18,794 nucleotides of DNA from CAVPDE01 sp964580575 (GTDB lineage: Bacteria; Desulfobacterota; DSM-4660; Desulfatiglandales; HGW-15), in NCBI GenBank assembly GCA_964580575.1, contig CAZOLJ010000085.1, forward strand, positions 1-18,794. Reading direction: 5' to 3'. How positions within the stretch are numbered: position 1 is the stretch's first letter; every line of letters begins with the position of its first letter. Below are positions 1 to 8,800 of the stretch, one piece after another. The notes below the pieces were generated by a model. It was not told where the DNA came from. It worked only from the letters and a program-made list of their open reading frames with translations, and made no database searches. The position numbers were made by a program, and so were the translations under genes.

Positions 1-15
1 AAAGTCCCTGATGTT

Positions 16-1467
16 GTGAAAACGCCATCGCGATTTCGAAATCCGGTCGGGAAATACCGCCTCAATCGCAGCAAAGAGTGCATAGCCTGTGGCAAGTGTG
101 TCGAGAGTTGTCCCTATGGGGTCCACGAAATGAAGAGAGGCCGTGTGCTGACCCGAAATGCCTATCGGTGTGTCGGGCCGGACTGCGCGACCCCTTGCCC
201 GAAGGAGTGCCCGGTGAAAGCGCTCTCTCTGAGAAGAAACCCCACCTTCGACACCATGGGAGACTTCAGGTGGCCACCCGACCTTCTGGCGAGCACATGG
301 CACATGGCTGAAACAGGGAGGGTCCCTCCCGGCGGCCTGGAATACCGGACCGGCGCCTCCGGAGGCGGATTTGACAAGCTCCGGCTGGTGTTGCCCTTGC
401 CCGGGAAAGCCTTAGCCGTTGAAGACGGGGATGTGGATGTGGGGGTGGATCTGAACCGGCGCAATGACCATGCCCATCGAGTGAGGATCGAAGTCCCCTT
501 TTACGGCGGGGGTATGTCCTACGGATCCGTGAGCATCACGACCATGCTGAGCCGGATCAAGGCCGCTTCAGCGCTCGGAACCTTCTGCTGCACCGGGGAG
601 GGAGGATATCCGGACGAGCTCAAACCTTATGACGACCATGTCATCACTCAGGTGGCCACAGGGCTTTTCGGTGTCCGGGAAGAAACCATCAAGAGAGTCA
701 AAATCGTTGAGTTCAAATATGCCCAGGGCGCAAAACCCGGACTGGGCGGGCATCTCCTGGGTGCCAAGGTCACTCCCGGGGTAGCCCGGATGAGGGAAGC
801 GGTCGTGGGATTCCCTCTTTTCTCCCCTTTCCCTTTCCACAGCGTGTACTCGGTGGAGGACCACAAGAAGCACGTGGACTGGATCAAAGCGATCAATCCC
901 CAGGCGATGGTGTCCGTGAAGGTCTCCACTCCGACGGATGTGGACATGGTGGCAGTGGGCAGCTACTACGCCGGAGCACACATCATCCACCTGGACGGCA
1001 GCTACGGGGGCACAGGCGCTGCTCCGGACATTGCCAAAAAGAACATCGCCATGCCCATCGAGTATGCCCTTCCCAAGGTTCACCGCTTCCTCATCCAGGA
1101 AGGGGTGAGGGACAAGATCACGGTTATCGCGAGCGGCGGAATCCGGACGCCCCATGATGTGGCCAAGATTATCGCCCTGGGTGCGGACGGTGTATGCACG
1201 GGTACAGCGGATCTTGTGGCTCTGGAGTGCATCCGATGTCACAACTGTGAAAGCGGCCGAGGATGTGCCAGAGGCATCGCGACCACGGATGTGGAGCTCA
1301 TGAACCTCATCGACCTGGAGTGGGGAACGCAGCGCATCATCAACCTCTTTCTCGCGTGGCGCAAAGAGCTCGTGCGAATCCTCAAGAGGCTCGGCATGAA
1401 AAGCATCCGCGAACTCGTGGGCCGCACGGATTGCCTGGTGCATTTGGACTATATGAAGAAAGGATGA
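16..1467 (+). CDS. Glutamate synthase-like FMN/Fe-S subunit with N-terminal ferredoxin domain (archaeal GltB2 type)
   Basis: This protein carries the synthase core of a split glutamate synthase, which in the family reduces the 2-oxoglutarate/ammonia adduct to glutamate on FMN. Counting from the GTG at 16, residues 22-32 hold a CxxCxxCxxxCP ferredoxin motif (C22, C25, C28, C32) and residues 52-65 a second set (C52, C57, C61, C65). The FMN-barrel signatures follow: GGMSYGSVSI, YGGTGAAP and the phosphate-binding ASGGIRTPHD. A last cysteine cluster (C405, C408, C411, C417) sits where GltB proteins bind their own Fe-S centre. The start is uncertain. The frame stays open to the window edge and no Shine-Dalgarno is visible at 16. 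Another frame ends in TGA at 17-19 (last residues KSLML), so a preceding gene may overlap the GTG. The amidotransferase and GXGXG parts are on the next gene. N-methylglutamate synthase-like enzymes use the same parts, so the substrate is inferred. Confidence 0.85.
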   Translation: MKTPSRFRNPVGKYRLNRSKECIACGKCVESCPYGVHEMKRGRVLTRNAYRCVGPDCATPCPKECPVKALSLRRNPTFDTMGDFRWPPDLLASTWHMAETGRVPPGGLEYRTGASGGGFDKLRLVLPLPGKALAVEDGDVDVGVDLNRRNDHAHRVRIEVPFYGGGMSYGSVSITTMLSRIKAASALGTFCCTGEGGYPDELKPYDDHVITQVATGLFGVREETIKRVKIVEFKYAQGAKPGLGGHLLGAKVTPGVARMREAVVGFPLFSPFPFHSVYSVEDHKKHVDWIKAINPQAMVSVKVSTPTDVDMVAVGSYYAGAHIIHLDGSYGGTGAAPDIAKKNIAMPIEYALPKVHRFLIQEGVRDKITVIASGGIRTPHDVAKIIALGADGVCTGTADLVALECIRCHNCESGRGCARGIATTDVELMNLIDLEWGTQRIINLFLAWRKELVRILKRLGMKSIRELVGRTDCLVHLDYMKKG

Positions 1468-1566
1468 TGGAGTACTGGAGTGGTGGAGTAATGGAGTGAT
1501 GGGCAAGAAGGCCTGCAAACCAATTGTTCCAATGCTCCAGTGCTCCAATGCTCCAACACTCCAGTT
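1468..1566. repeat. Two opposed arrays of degenerate octamers between the glutamate synthase genes
   Basis: Immediately after the TGA stop lie four 8-bp units: TGGAGTAC, TGGAGTGG, TGGAGTAA and TGGAGTGA (1468-1499). After about 27 bp come five units of the opposite orientation: TTCCAATG, CTCCAGTG, CTCCAATG, CTCCAACA and CTCCAGTT (1527-1566). TGGAG pairs with CTCCA, so the two arrays can fold back into an interrupted long hairpin in RNA or single-stranded DNA. The second array ends 17 bp before the preferred ATG of the next gene. It would be partly translated if the in-frame ATG at 1524 were used. The function is unknown. Confidence 0.85.
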
Positions 1567-1583
1567 CTTTGAGGTTTGTTATC

Positions 1584-4235
1584 ATGAATAAGGCGGAAAT
1601 CATTCATCGCATTATAGAATCGAGAAAGACCCTGATCGAGGACCTGCCGACTCCGGACCGCTTTGAGACAGAGGCGGAAGGGGGATGCGGGGTGACGGGA
1701 TTTGCGTGCAGCATCCCGGTGAGAGGCAAGCACATTTTCGAACCCTCGCGGCAGATGCACAACCGGGGAAACGGCAGGGGAGGCGGCATTGCGGCTATGG
1801 GTTTTGACCCCAGAATGCTGGGCGTCTCTCCTGAAATTCTTGAAGAGGACTACATCCTCCAGATCGCCGCCCTCGAAGACGGGGTCATGGGGGACGTTCA
1901 CCGCGAATTCATCGAGCCCTGGTTCCAGATCGACTTCTCCGAAGAAATTCCCCACATCGACGACTACCGCGACATCCACGGGCTGGAGGTCCGGCCTCCG
2001 GACGTGTGGAGATACTTTGTCAGGGTGAAGCCCGACGTCCTGGACGCCTTCATCTCCCGTCAAGGTCTCGAAGGGCTGAGCCGGCGCAAGGCAGAAGACG
2101 AATTTGTCTACCAGAACACGTTCAGGCTCAACAAGGCTTACTACGATGCTTTCGGGAAGCAGAGAGCCTTTGTCCTCTCCCACGGAAGGAATTTCTTCAT
2201 CCTGAAGATCGTGGGCTATGCCGAGCAGGTGGTCCAGTACTACAAGCTCGATGACTTCAAGTCCCACATCTGGATCGCCCACCAGCGCTACCCCACCAAG
2301 GGAAGGGTCTGGCATCCGGCAGGCGCTCACCCTTTCATAGGCCTCAACGAAGCCTTGGTGCACAATGGAGACTTCGCAAACTACCATTCGGTCGTCGAAT
2401 ACCTGAGGCAGAGGAACATCCACCCCCTGTTTCTGACGGACACGGAGGTCTCTGTGCTCCTCTTCGATCTTTATAGCCGGACCTACGGGTATCCCCTGGA
2501 GTATGTCATCGAGGCTCTCGCTCCAACGCTGGAGAGGGATTTTGACCAGCTCTCTCCGGAGAAACAGAGAATTTACAGGGCCATCCAGGCCACGCACATC
2601 CACGCCTCTCCCGATGGCCCTTGGTTCTTCATCATCGCCCGAAACGATACGGAGAACCGCAGACTTCAGCTGATCGGCATCACGGATACGGCCATGCTCA
2701 GGCCCCAGGTCTTCGCTCTCCACGACGGCCAGGTTCAGGTGGGGCTCATCTGTTCGGAGAAGCAGGCGATCGACGCGACACTCCGAAGCCTCTCCGATGA
2801 AGATCCTCGCGTGGGGACGGTGGCGGACCGTTACTGGAACGCCCGGGGCGGCAGTCACACGGACGGTGGCTCTTTCATCTTTAGCCTGGAAGGAAATGGC
2901 TCGACGGCCGGGACAAAACACCTCACGTGCCTCGACAAATTCGGCAAAGAGGTGAAAGTCCCCTCGGATCAGGTTCCCTATCTTCCGGGTCGCGTCTACT
3001 ACGTCCAGGAGGAAGAAAACCGGCAACGGTTCAACATTGCGAGCTTCTTCGAACTCCAGCGGCCGGAGCTTCTCTTTGATTACCTCCAACGGGGCATCAG
3101 GACCTGGGACTACTCGGACTTCATGGACTGCCTGAAGGAAATCAGGATCTGGGCAAGAAAAGGGGATGCCTATTTCGAGGTGGCTCTCTCGGCTTTGACG
3201 GACATGCTGGACCGCCGGTACCCCACCTATGACAAGAAGAGACGGTCCATTGTTCAAATGGTGAGCAAGACGCTGGAAGCGATTCTCAGGAACTTCCCGT
3301 CCCTCGACCAAGACGCGCCTGGATTCCCTGATCAAAAAAGCAGCTATCGCCTGATCGACTGGGAGACTCGCCAGTTTTTCAGGGCGCCCTCTTACGATGA
3401 AAAGGTCTTGATCATCGATGCGTCTCTGTTCCCGCCTGAAGGAGACTGGTGTGACAGCCGGTTGATGGGTGAGGCTTTTTTCAGGGGCTGGCGCAGGTTC
3501 ATTGTTTTCGGGCTCAGAGGCCAGCGTTTTCACGGGTGCGGTTTCGGTCCTGACTCAGGCGGTGTGCGGATCGACATTTACGGCAGTTCAGGGGATTATC
3601 TCGGTTCAGGCATTGACGGTCTCTCCATCTATGTCCACGGCAATGCTCAGGACCAACTGGGTCAGATCATGAAGGCCGGGAAGATCGTGATCTACGGAGA
3701 CACGGGCCAGACGTTTCTTTACGGCGCCAAAGGTGGGGAGGTCTATGTGATGGGGAATGCGGCGGGCAGACCCCTGATCAACGCCGTGGGCAAACCCAGG
3801 GTGCTCATCAACGGGACTTGCCTCGACTACCTGGCAGAATCCTTCATGGCCGGCGACCCTCTGAACGGCGGGGGTTTTGTCATTCTGAACGGTCTGGAGT
3901 TTGATCAGGAGGGCAGGGTGAAGCCCCAGGCCACTCCCTATCCAGGCTCGAACCTCTTTTCTCTTGCTTCAGGAGGAGCCATCTATGTGAGAGACCCCTT
4001 CAGGCTCATCGACGAGGAGCAGTTGAATGGGGGCGAAATTGTTTCCCTGGAGGAGAAAGACTGGTTCCTCATCTTGACTTATCTTCAGGAGAACGAGAAG
4101 CTTTTCGGGATCAGGGTTGAAGAGGACCTTCTCAAGGTAGAGAGGAAAACCATGAGTCCTTTTGAGGTCTACAGGAAGGTGAGGCCGAAATCCGCTCCTG
4201 ATTTAAATAAGGACGGACTGCAGGAGTGGGATTAG
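1584..4235 (+). CDS. Class-II glutamine amidotransferase fused to a GXGXG domain (glutamate synthase GltB1+GltB3 type)
   Basis: This protein should hydrolyse glutamine and pass ammonia to the FMN subunit encoded upstream. From the ATG at 1584 it has 883 residues. The likely nucleophile is C35 in GGCGVTGFA, which would need removal of a 34-residue propeptide. HQRYPT near residue 232, HNGD near 260 and TDTEV downstream complete the amidotransferase site. The spacing of about 200 residues from Cys to Arg fits glutamate synthases rather than PurF. The C-terminal third (about 640-800) is a GXGXG beta-helix with repeated glycine strands such as GQRFHGCGFG, HGNAQDQLG and GDTGQTFLYGAKGG. I chose 1584 because the 20 residues before it are encoded by octamer repeats. 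Archaeal-type systems usually have these two domains on separate genes. The domains are clear, but the exact reaction (glutamate or N-methylglutamate synthase-like) is inferred. Confidence 0.88.
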   Translation: MNKAEIIHRIIESRKTLIEDLPTPDRFETEAEGGCGVTGFACSIPVRGKHIFEPSRQMHNRGNGRGGGIAAMGFDPRMLGVSPEILEEDYILQIAALEDGVMGDVHREFIEPWFQIDFSEEIPHIDDYRDIHGLEVRPPDVWRYFVRVKPDVLDAFISRQGLEGLSRRKAEDEFVYQNTFRLNKAYYDAFGKQRAFVLSHGRNFFILKIVGYAEQVVQYYKLDDFKSHIWIAHQRYPTKGRVWHPAGAHPFIGLNEALVHNGDFANYHSVVEYLRQRNIHPLFLTDTEVSVLLFDLYSRTYGYPLEYVIEALAPTLERDFDQLSPEKQRIYRAIQATHIHASPDGPWFFIIARNDTENRRLQLIGITDTAMLRPQVFALHDGQVQVGLICSEKQAIDATLRSLSDEDPRVGTVADRYWNARGGSHTDGGSFIFSLEGNGSTAGTKHLTCLDKFGKEVKVPSDQVPYLPGRVYYVQEEENRQRFNIASFFELQRPELLFDYLQRGIRTWDYSDFMDCLKEIRIWARKGDAYFEVALSALTDMLDRRYPTYDKKRRSIVQMVSKTLEAILRNFPSLDQDAPGFPDQKSSYRLIDWETRQFFRAPSYDEKVLIIDASLFPPEGDWCDSRLMGEAFFRGWRRFIVFGLRGQRFHGCGFGPDSGGVRIDIYGSSGDYLGSGIDGLSIYVHGNAQDQLGQIMKAGKIVIYGDTGQTFLYGAKGGEVYVMGNAAGRPLINAVGKPRVLINGTCLDYLAESFMAGDPLNGGGFVILNGLEFDQEGRVKPQATPYPGSNLFSLASGGAIYVRDPFRLIDEEQLNGGEIVSLEEKDWFLILTYLQENEKLFGIRVEEDLLKVERKTMSPFEVYRKVRPKSAPDLNKDGLQEWD

Positions 4236-4241
4236 ATTAAC

Positions 4242-4301
4242 GGTTCACGGTGCAAGGTGCGCGGTGCAAGGAACAAGGGCGGTCTGCGGTCCGCGGTCGG
4301 C
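4242..4301. repeat. Heptamer arrays GGTGCAA and GGTCYGC upstream of carA
   Basis: Seven bases after the TAG stop of the amidotransferase gene comes a 7-bp array: GGTTCAC, GGTGCAA, GGTGCGC, GGTGCAA and GGAACAA (4242-4276). After four bases a second array of a different unit follows: GGTCTGC, GGTCCGC and GGTCGGC (4281-4301). Both keep a GG start and a strict 7-bp period. The remaining 57 bp before the carA ATG show no strong promoter or terminator. Confidence 0.8.
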
Positions 4302-4358
4302 AGACAAAGCTCTTTTGGCCTTGCTGAAAAAGGGAAAATGAAATAGTTCTTGGGCGAT

Positions 4359-5519
4359 ATGGAAACGGGACTTAGATACAAAAAGGCTTTGCTCGCACTT
4401 GAGGACGGGACGATTTTCCGCGGACGTTCCTTTACCGGAGACAGTGAAGTCACAGGGGAAGTGGTCTTCAACACCAGCATGGCCGGTTACCAGGAAATCC
4501 TGACCGATCCCTCCTATTGCGGGCAAATGGTCACCATGACCTATCCCCTCATCGGGAACTACGGGATCAATGACGCCGACGTCGAATCGGAGCGAATCCA
4601 GGTGCGGGCGTTTCTGGTGAAAGAGTACCAGGAATTTCCGAGCAACTGGAGATCCCGGAAAAGCCTCGCCCTTTATCTGAAGGAAGCCCATGTGCCGGGA
4701 GTGGAAGGAATCGACACCCGGGCTCTGACCAAGCACATTCGGCAAGCAGGCGCCATGAGGGCCGCGCTCTCCACTCTGGATCTGGACCCCGATTCCCTGG
4801 TCTCCAAGGCAAGACAATCGCCTTCCATGACAGGCCTGGACCTGGTGATGGAGGTGACAGGGAAGGAGGCCCTTTTGTGGAAGGATGGAAGGCCGGTCAG
4901 ACTCGACCGGGGCCTGGAGGGGTTTCGGTGGCCCGATGAGCCTGGCAAGTGGCGCGTTGTCGCCATGGACTACGGTGTAAAATACAACATCCTCCGTTCG
5001 CTGGAACAAAGGGGATGCACCCTTCTGGTCCTTCCTGCAAACACGGATTCAGCGACAATCAGCAAACTCGATCCTCACGGCCTTTTCCTGAGCAACGGGC
5101 CTGGAGATCCGGCAGCGGTCACCTATGCGGTCGATACCATCCGGGCGCAGATCGGAGAGAGACCCATTTTCGGTATTTGCCTGGGCCATCAGTTGGTCGG
5201 ATTGGCGCTGGGAGGCAAGACGTTCAAGCTCAAGTTCGGCCATCGGGGCGCCAACCAGCCCGTGAAAGATCTGTCCACAGGGAAAGTGGAAATCACTTCC
5301 CAGAATCACGGGTTCTGCGTGGACATTGAGTCGCTCAACAATCCGGACATTGAACTGAGCCACGTGAATTTGAATGACGGCACTCTTGAAGGGCTTGTTC
5401 ACAAGAAAATGCCTCTCTTCTCCGTTCAATATCATCCTGAAGCCTCTCCGGGACCTCACGATGCCACGTATCTCTTCGATAGGTTCGTGGAGATGATGGA
5501 GAAACATTATAAGAAGTGA
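4359..5519 (+). CDS. carA: Carbamoyl-phosphate synthase small (glutaminase) subunit
   Basis: CarA hydrolyses glutamine and channels ammonia to CarB for carbamoyl phosphate, the precursor of pyrimidines and arginine. From the ATG at 4359 the protein has 386 residues, close to the usual size. The N-terminal CPSase small-chain domain shows ALEDGTIFRGRSF, GEVVFNTSMAGYQEI and YPLIGNYGIN. The C-terminal class-I amidotransferase domain has the nucleophile elbow GICLGHQLVGLALGG with C274, the SQNHGF segment, and YHPEASPGPHD with the catalytic His-Glu pair. A TTG at 4350 lies three codons upstream in the same frame. I prefer the ATG, although neither has a strong Shine-Dalgarno. The stop codon falls inside the first unit of the GTGACRA array. 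carB follows after a repeat-filled gap of 283 bp, longer than expected for this pair. Confidence 0.97.
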   Translation: METGLRYKKALLALEDGTIFRGRSFTGDSEVTGEVVFNTSMAGYQEILTDPSYCGQMVTMTYPLIGNYGINDADVESERIQVRAFLVKEYQEFPSNWRSRKSLALYLKEAHVPGVEGIDTRALTKHIRQAGAMRAALSTLDLDPDSLVSKARQSPSMTGLDLVMEVTGKEALLWKDGRPVRLDRGLEGFRWPDEPGKWRVVAMDYGVKYNILRSLEQRGCTLLVLPANTDSATISKLDPHGLFLSNGPGDPAAVTYAVDTIRAQIGERPIFGICLGHQLVGLALGGKTFKLKFGHRGANQPVKDLSTGKVEITSQNHGFCVDIESLNNPDIELSHVNLNDGTLEGLVHKKMPLFSVQYHPEASPGPHDATYLFDRFVEMMEKHYKK

Positions 5520-5578
5520 CGAGTGACGAGTGACAAGTGACGAGTGACGAGTGACAAGTGACGAGTGACAAGTGACAA
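5516..5578. repeat. Nine-unit GTGACRA heptamer array starting at the carA stop codon
   Basis: Nine consecutive 7-bp units run without a gap: GTGACGA, GTGACGA, GTGACAA, GTGACGA, GTGACGA, GTGACAA, GTGACGA, GTGACAA, GTGACAA. Only the sixth base varies (G or A). The TGA of the first unit is the carA stop codon at 5517-5519, so the array begins exactly where coding ends. It is the most regular array in the window. Any coding over it is judged incidental. Confidence 0.95.
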
Positions 5579-5598
5579 GAAGACAGAAGAGGAAGTGT

Positions 5599-5666
5599 CT
5601 AAAGTGAGCTAAAATGCCCCTCCGGGCCGTAGGCCCTACAGGCCGGAGGCTAAAGTGCCTAAAGTT
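5599..5666. repeat. GC-rich palindrome flanked by CTAAAGTG repeats in the carA-carB gap
   Basis: An imperfect palindrome at 5619-5649 (CCTCCGG...CCGGAGG outer arms) can form about 14 base pairs with two single-base bulges and a tiny loop. It is flanked symmetrically by direct repeats CTAAAGTG (5599), CTAAAATG (5609), CTAAAGTG (5650) and CTAAAGTT (5659). No U-tract follows, so it is not a typical intrinsic terminator. It could be a REP/BIME-like unit or an RNA-processing or attenuation hairpin between carA and carB. Confidence 0.7.
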
Positions 5667-5720
5667 GAAAACAAAAAAGAATACAGAAGACAGCAGGCAG
5701 AATACAGCCGCCGAAAGCTA

Positions 5721-5798
5721 GGCAACGGACAACAAGCCACCTGCAACCTCGGACGCGCAACACGCAACCTGCAACTAGCAACCTGCGACAGGCAACGA
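5721..5798. repeat. GCAACNN heptamer array abutting the carB start
   Basis: The clean part has units GCAACAC, GCAACCT, GCAACTA, GCAACCT, GCGACAG and GCAACGA (5757-5798), preceded by degenerate copies from about 5721 (GCAACGG, GACAACA, GCAACCT). The carB ATG begins five bases after the last unit. The array therefore occupies the position of the ribosome-binding site and leaves only a weak GAAG as Shine-Dalgarno. The rest of the gap, 5667-5720, shows nothing recognisable. Confidence 0.8.
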
Positions 5799-5802
5799 AG
5801 TA

Positions 5803-8800
5803 ATGCCCAAACGTTCTGACATCAAGAAGATCCTCATCATCGGCTCCGGCCCCATTGTGATCGGCCAGGCCTGTGAATTCGACTACTCGGGCACCCAGGC
5901 CTGCAAGGCGCTCAGGGAAGAAGGCTTCGACGTTGTCCTCATTAACAGCAATCCCGCCACGATCATGACCGATCCTGAGACGGCTCACCACACCTACATC
6001 GAGCCCATCACCCCCGAGATCGTTGCCAAGGTCATCGAACGGGAAAGACCCCAGGCCGTGCTTCCCACACTGGGCGGTCAGACAGGCCTCAACACAGCGG
6101 TCAAGGTCGCCGAAACAGGGCTGCTGGAGAAGCTGGGCGTGGAAATGATCGGCGCTTCGATCCCGGTGATTCAGAAAGCCGAAGACAGGGAAAAATTCCG
6201 CAATGCCATGACTCGCATCGGGCTCCGGGTGCCGAAGAGCGGAATTGCGAGGACCATGGAGGATGCCAGGGTTGCGGCGGAGACCCTCGGATATCCTCTG
6301 ATCATCCGGGCCAGCTTCACCCTTGGCGGGATCGGCAGCGGGATCGCTTACAACCGCGAGGAGTTCGAGGTTCTGGCCAGCGCAGGACTGGATGCCAGCA
6401 TGATCTCCGAAATCATCGTGGAGGAATCCCTGATCGGGTGGAAAGAGTTTGAACTGGAGGTCATGCGGGATTTCAAAGACAACGTGGTGATCATCTGCTC
6501 TATCGAGAACTTTGATCCCATGGGCGTTCACACGGGGGACAGCATCACCGTAGCCCCTGCTCAGACGCTGACCGATAGGGAGTACCAGGCCATGCGCGAT
6601 GCGGCCATTGCCATTATCCGGGAAATCGGGGTTGAAACAGGAGGCTCGAACATCCAGTTCGCCATTCACCCGGACACAGGCGAGAGGGTGGTGATCGAGA
6701 TGAATCCGAGGGTTTCCAGGAGTTCAGCCCTGGCCTCGAAAGCCACGGGCTTTCCCATCGCGAAAATAGCGGCCAAACTGGCGGTCGGATACACGCTTGA
6801 CGAGATCGCCAACGACATCACCCGGGAAACTCTGGCCTCCTTTGAACCGACGATTGACTACTGCGTGGTCAAAATCCCTCGCTGGACCTTTGAGAAGTTT
6901 CCGGGCGCTGAAGACAGGCTCACGACCTCCATGAAATCCGTGGGGGAAACCATGGCCATCGGCCGGACTTTCAAGGAAGCCCTGCAGAAGGCTGTGCGGT
7001 CTCTGGAGATCGGGCGATTCGGTCTTCTTGGAGATTCTCCGAAAAGCCAGGAGCACCTCCTGGACCTCAGAGATCTCGAACAGGGGCTCCTCAATCCGAA
7101 CTCCAATCGCCTCTTTTACATTGCAGAAGCTCTTAGCAGGGGAATCCCTCTCGACAGGATCTATGAATTGACCCGCATCGACCCTTGGTTCTTGCACCAT
7201 ATCCGGCAGATCGTGAGTATGAGGGCGAGGCTGATGGAAATGGCGAAGCAGGGGGTTTCCCCGAAGGACTGGGACGCGGACCTGCTGAAAGAAGTCAAGG
7301 AATACGGCTTTTCGGATGTTCAGCTGGCCCGGCTTTTCACAATAGAGGAAGAGGGGATCCGTCAGATTCGAAAGGCAGGCGGCGTTGAACCCGTCTACAA
7401 GCTGGTGGATACCTGTGCTGCGGAGTTCGAAGCTTACACCCCCTACTATTACTCCACGTACGAACAGGAAAACGAGATTCGTCGCAGCACTCGGAAAAAA
7501 GTGGTCATCCTGGGAGGGGGTCCCAACCGGATCGGACAGGGCATCGAGTTTGACTATTGCTGCGTCCAGGCCTCCTTTGCCCTCAGGGAAATGGGGATCG
7601 AGAGTATCATGGTGAACAGCAATCCTGAGACGGTCAGCACAGACTATGACACGTCGGACAAGCTCTATTTCGAACCCCTGACCCGGGAAGACGTGCTCAG
7701 CATTGTGGAACAGGAAAAACCCGAAGGCATCATTGTCCAGTTCGGAGGCCAAACCCCTCTGAACCTTTCTGTCCCTCTTGCAGAAGCAGGAGTCAGGATC
7801 CTGGGCACAAGCCCGGACAGCATTGACCTGGCTGAGGACCGGAGGCGGTTCCAGGAATTGTTGACCCGGCTCGGATTGCGCCAGCCCGAAAACGGTATTG
7901 CCACCAACGAGTCGGAGGCGATCGAGGCGGCTGCAAGAATCGGTTATCCTGTTCTGGTGCGGCCCTCTTTTGTGCTCGGAGGCCGCGCTATGGAGATCGT
8001 TTATGAACAAAGAGACCTGGAGTACTACATGAAGACTGCCGTGGAGGTGTCTCCTGGCAAACCCGTGCTCATCGACCGGTTTCTCGACCATGCCATTGAA
8101 ATCGATGTGGACGCGATTTCCGACGGCAAGGACACTGTCGTGGCCGGGATCATGGAGCACATTGAAGAAGCCGGGATTCACAGCGGGGACAGTGCTTGCG
8201 TGCTTCCTCCCATTTCCCTCAATCCCGGCGTTGTGGAGCGCATCAAGGAGCAGACCCGATCCCTTGCCAGGGAACTGAAGGTGGTCGGACTGATGAACAT
8301 CCAGTACGCGGTCAAGGATGACCTGATCTATGTCCTCGAAGTCAATCCCAGGGCCTCTCGAACGGTTCCTTTTGTGAGCAAGGCGACAGGGGTCTCTTAT
8401 GCAAAGCTGGCGACCAAGGTCATCATGGGAATGACCTTGAGCGATCTCGGTCTGACCAAAGAGGTCTTTCCTTCCCATGTGTCGGTCAAGGAATCTGTAT
8501 TCCCCTTTGCCCGGTTTCCGGGGGTGGACACGCTTCTGAGCCCTGAGATGAAATCGACCGGTGAGGTGATGGGGATTGACGAGAACTTCGGACTGGCCTT
8601 TGCAAAATCCCAGCTTGCCGCAGGACAGAAACTGCCCCTCTCAGGGACGGTGCTGATCAGCGTGAAGGATGAGGACAAGGCGGCGATCGTGGATACGGTG
8701 TCGCTTTTTTCCCTCATGGGGTTCAGCATCGTGGCCACGAGAGGGACCTCCTCTTTTCTCACGCGCTACGGGATCAAGAATCAGGAAGTGCGAAAAGTAG

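Noticed and set aside
1499..1519. Possible sigma-54 -24/-12 promoter (TGGGCAAGAAGGCCTGCA) before the amidotransferase gene
   Set aside because: The GG-to-GC spacing is one base too long for the strict -24/-12 rule, and it lies in the loop of the octamer hairpin.
1449..3533. Minus-strand open frame of about 694 codons opposite the amidotransferase gene
   Set aside because: It is a shadow frame in GC-rich coding DNA. The plus strand has clear domain motifs, while this frame has no recognisable domain and runs through the octamer repeats.
5516..5798. CRISPR array in the carA-carB gap
   Set aside because: The repeats are 7 bp, directly abutting and without spacers, so they are simple tandem arrays.
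6724..8478. Minus-strand open frame of about 584 codons inside carB
   Set aside because: It is antisense to an unmistakable carB, with no domain or start signals. Similar shadows lie opposite purF and the sigma-54 activator.
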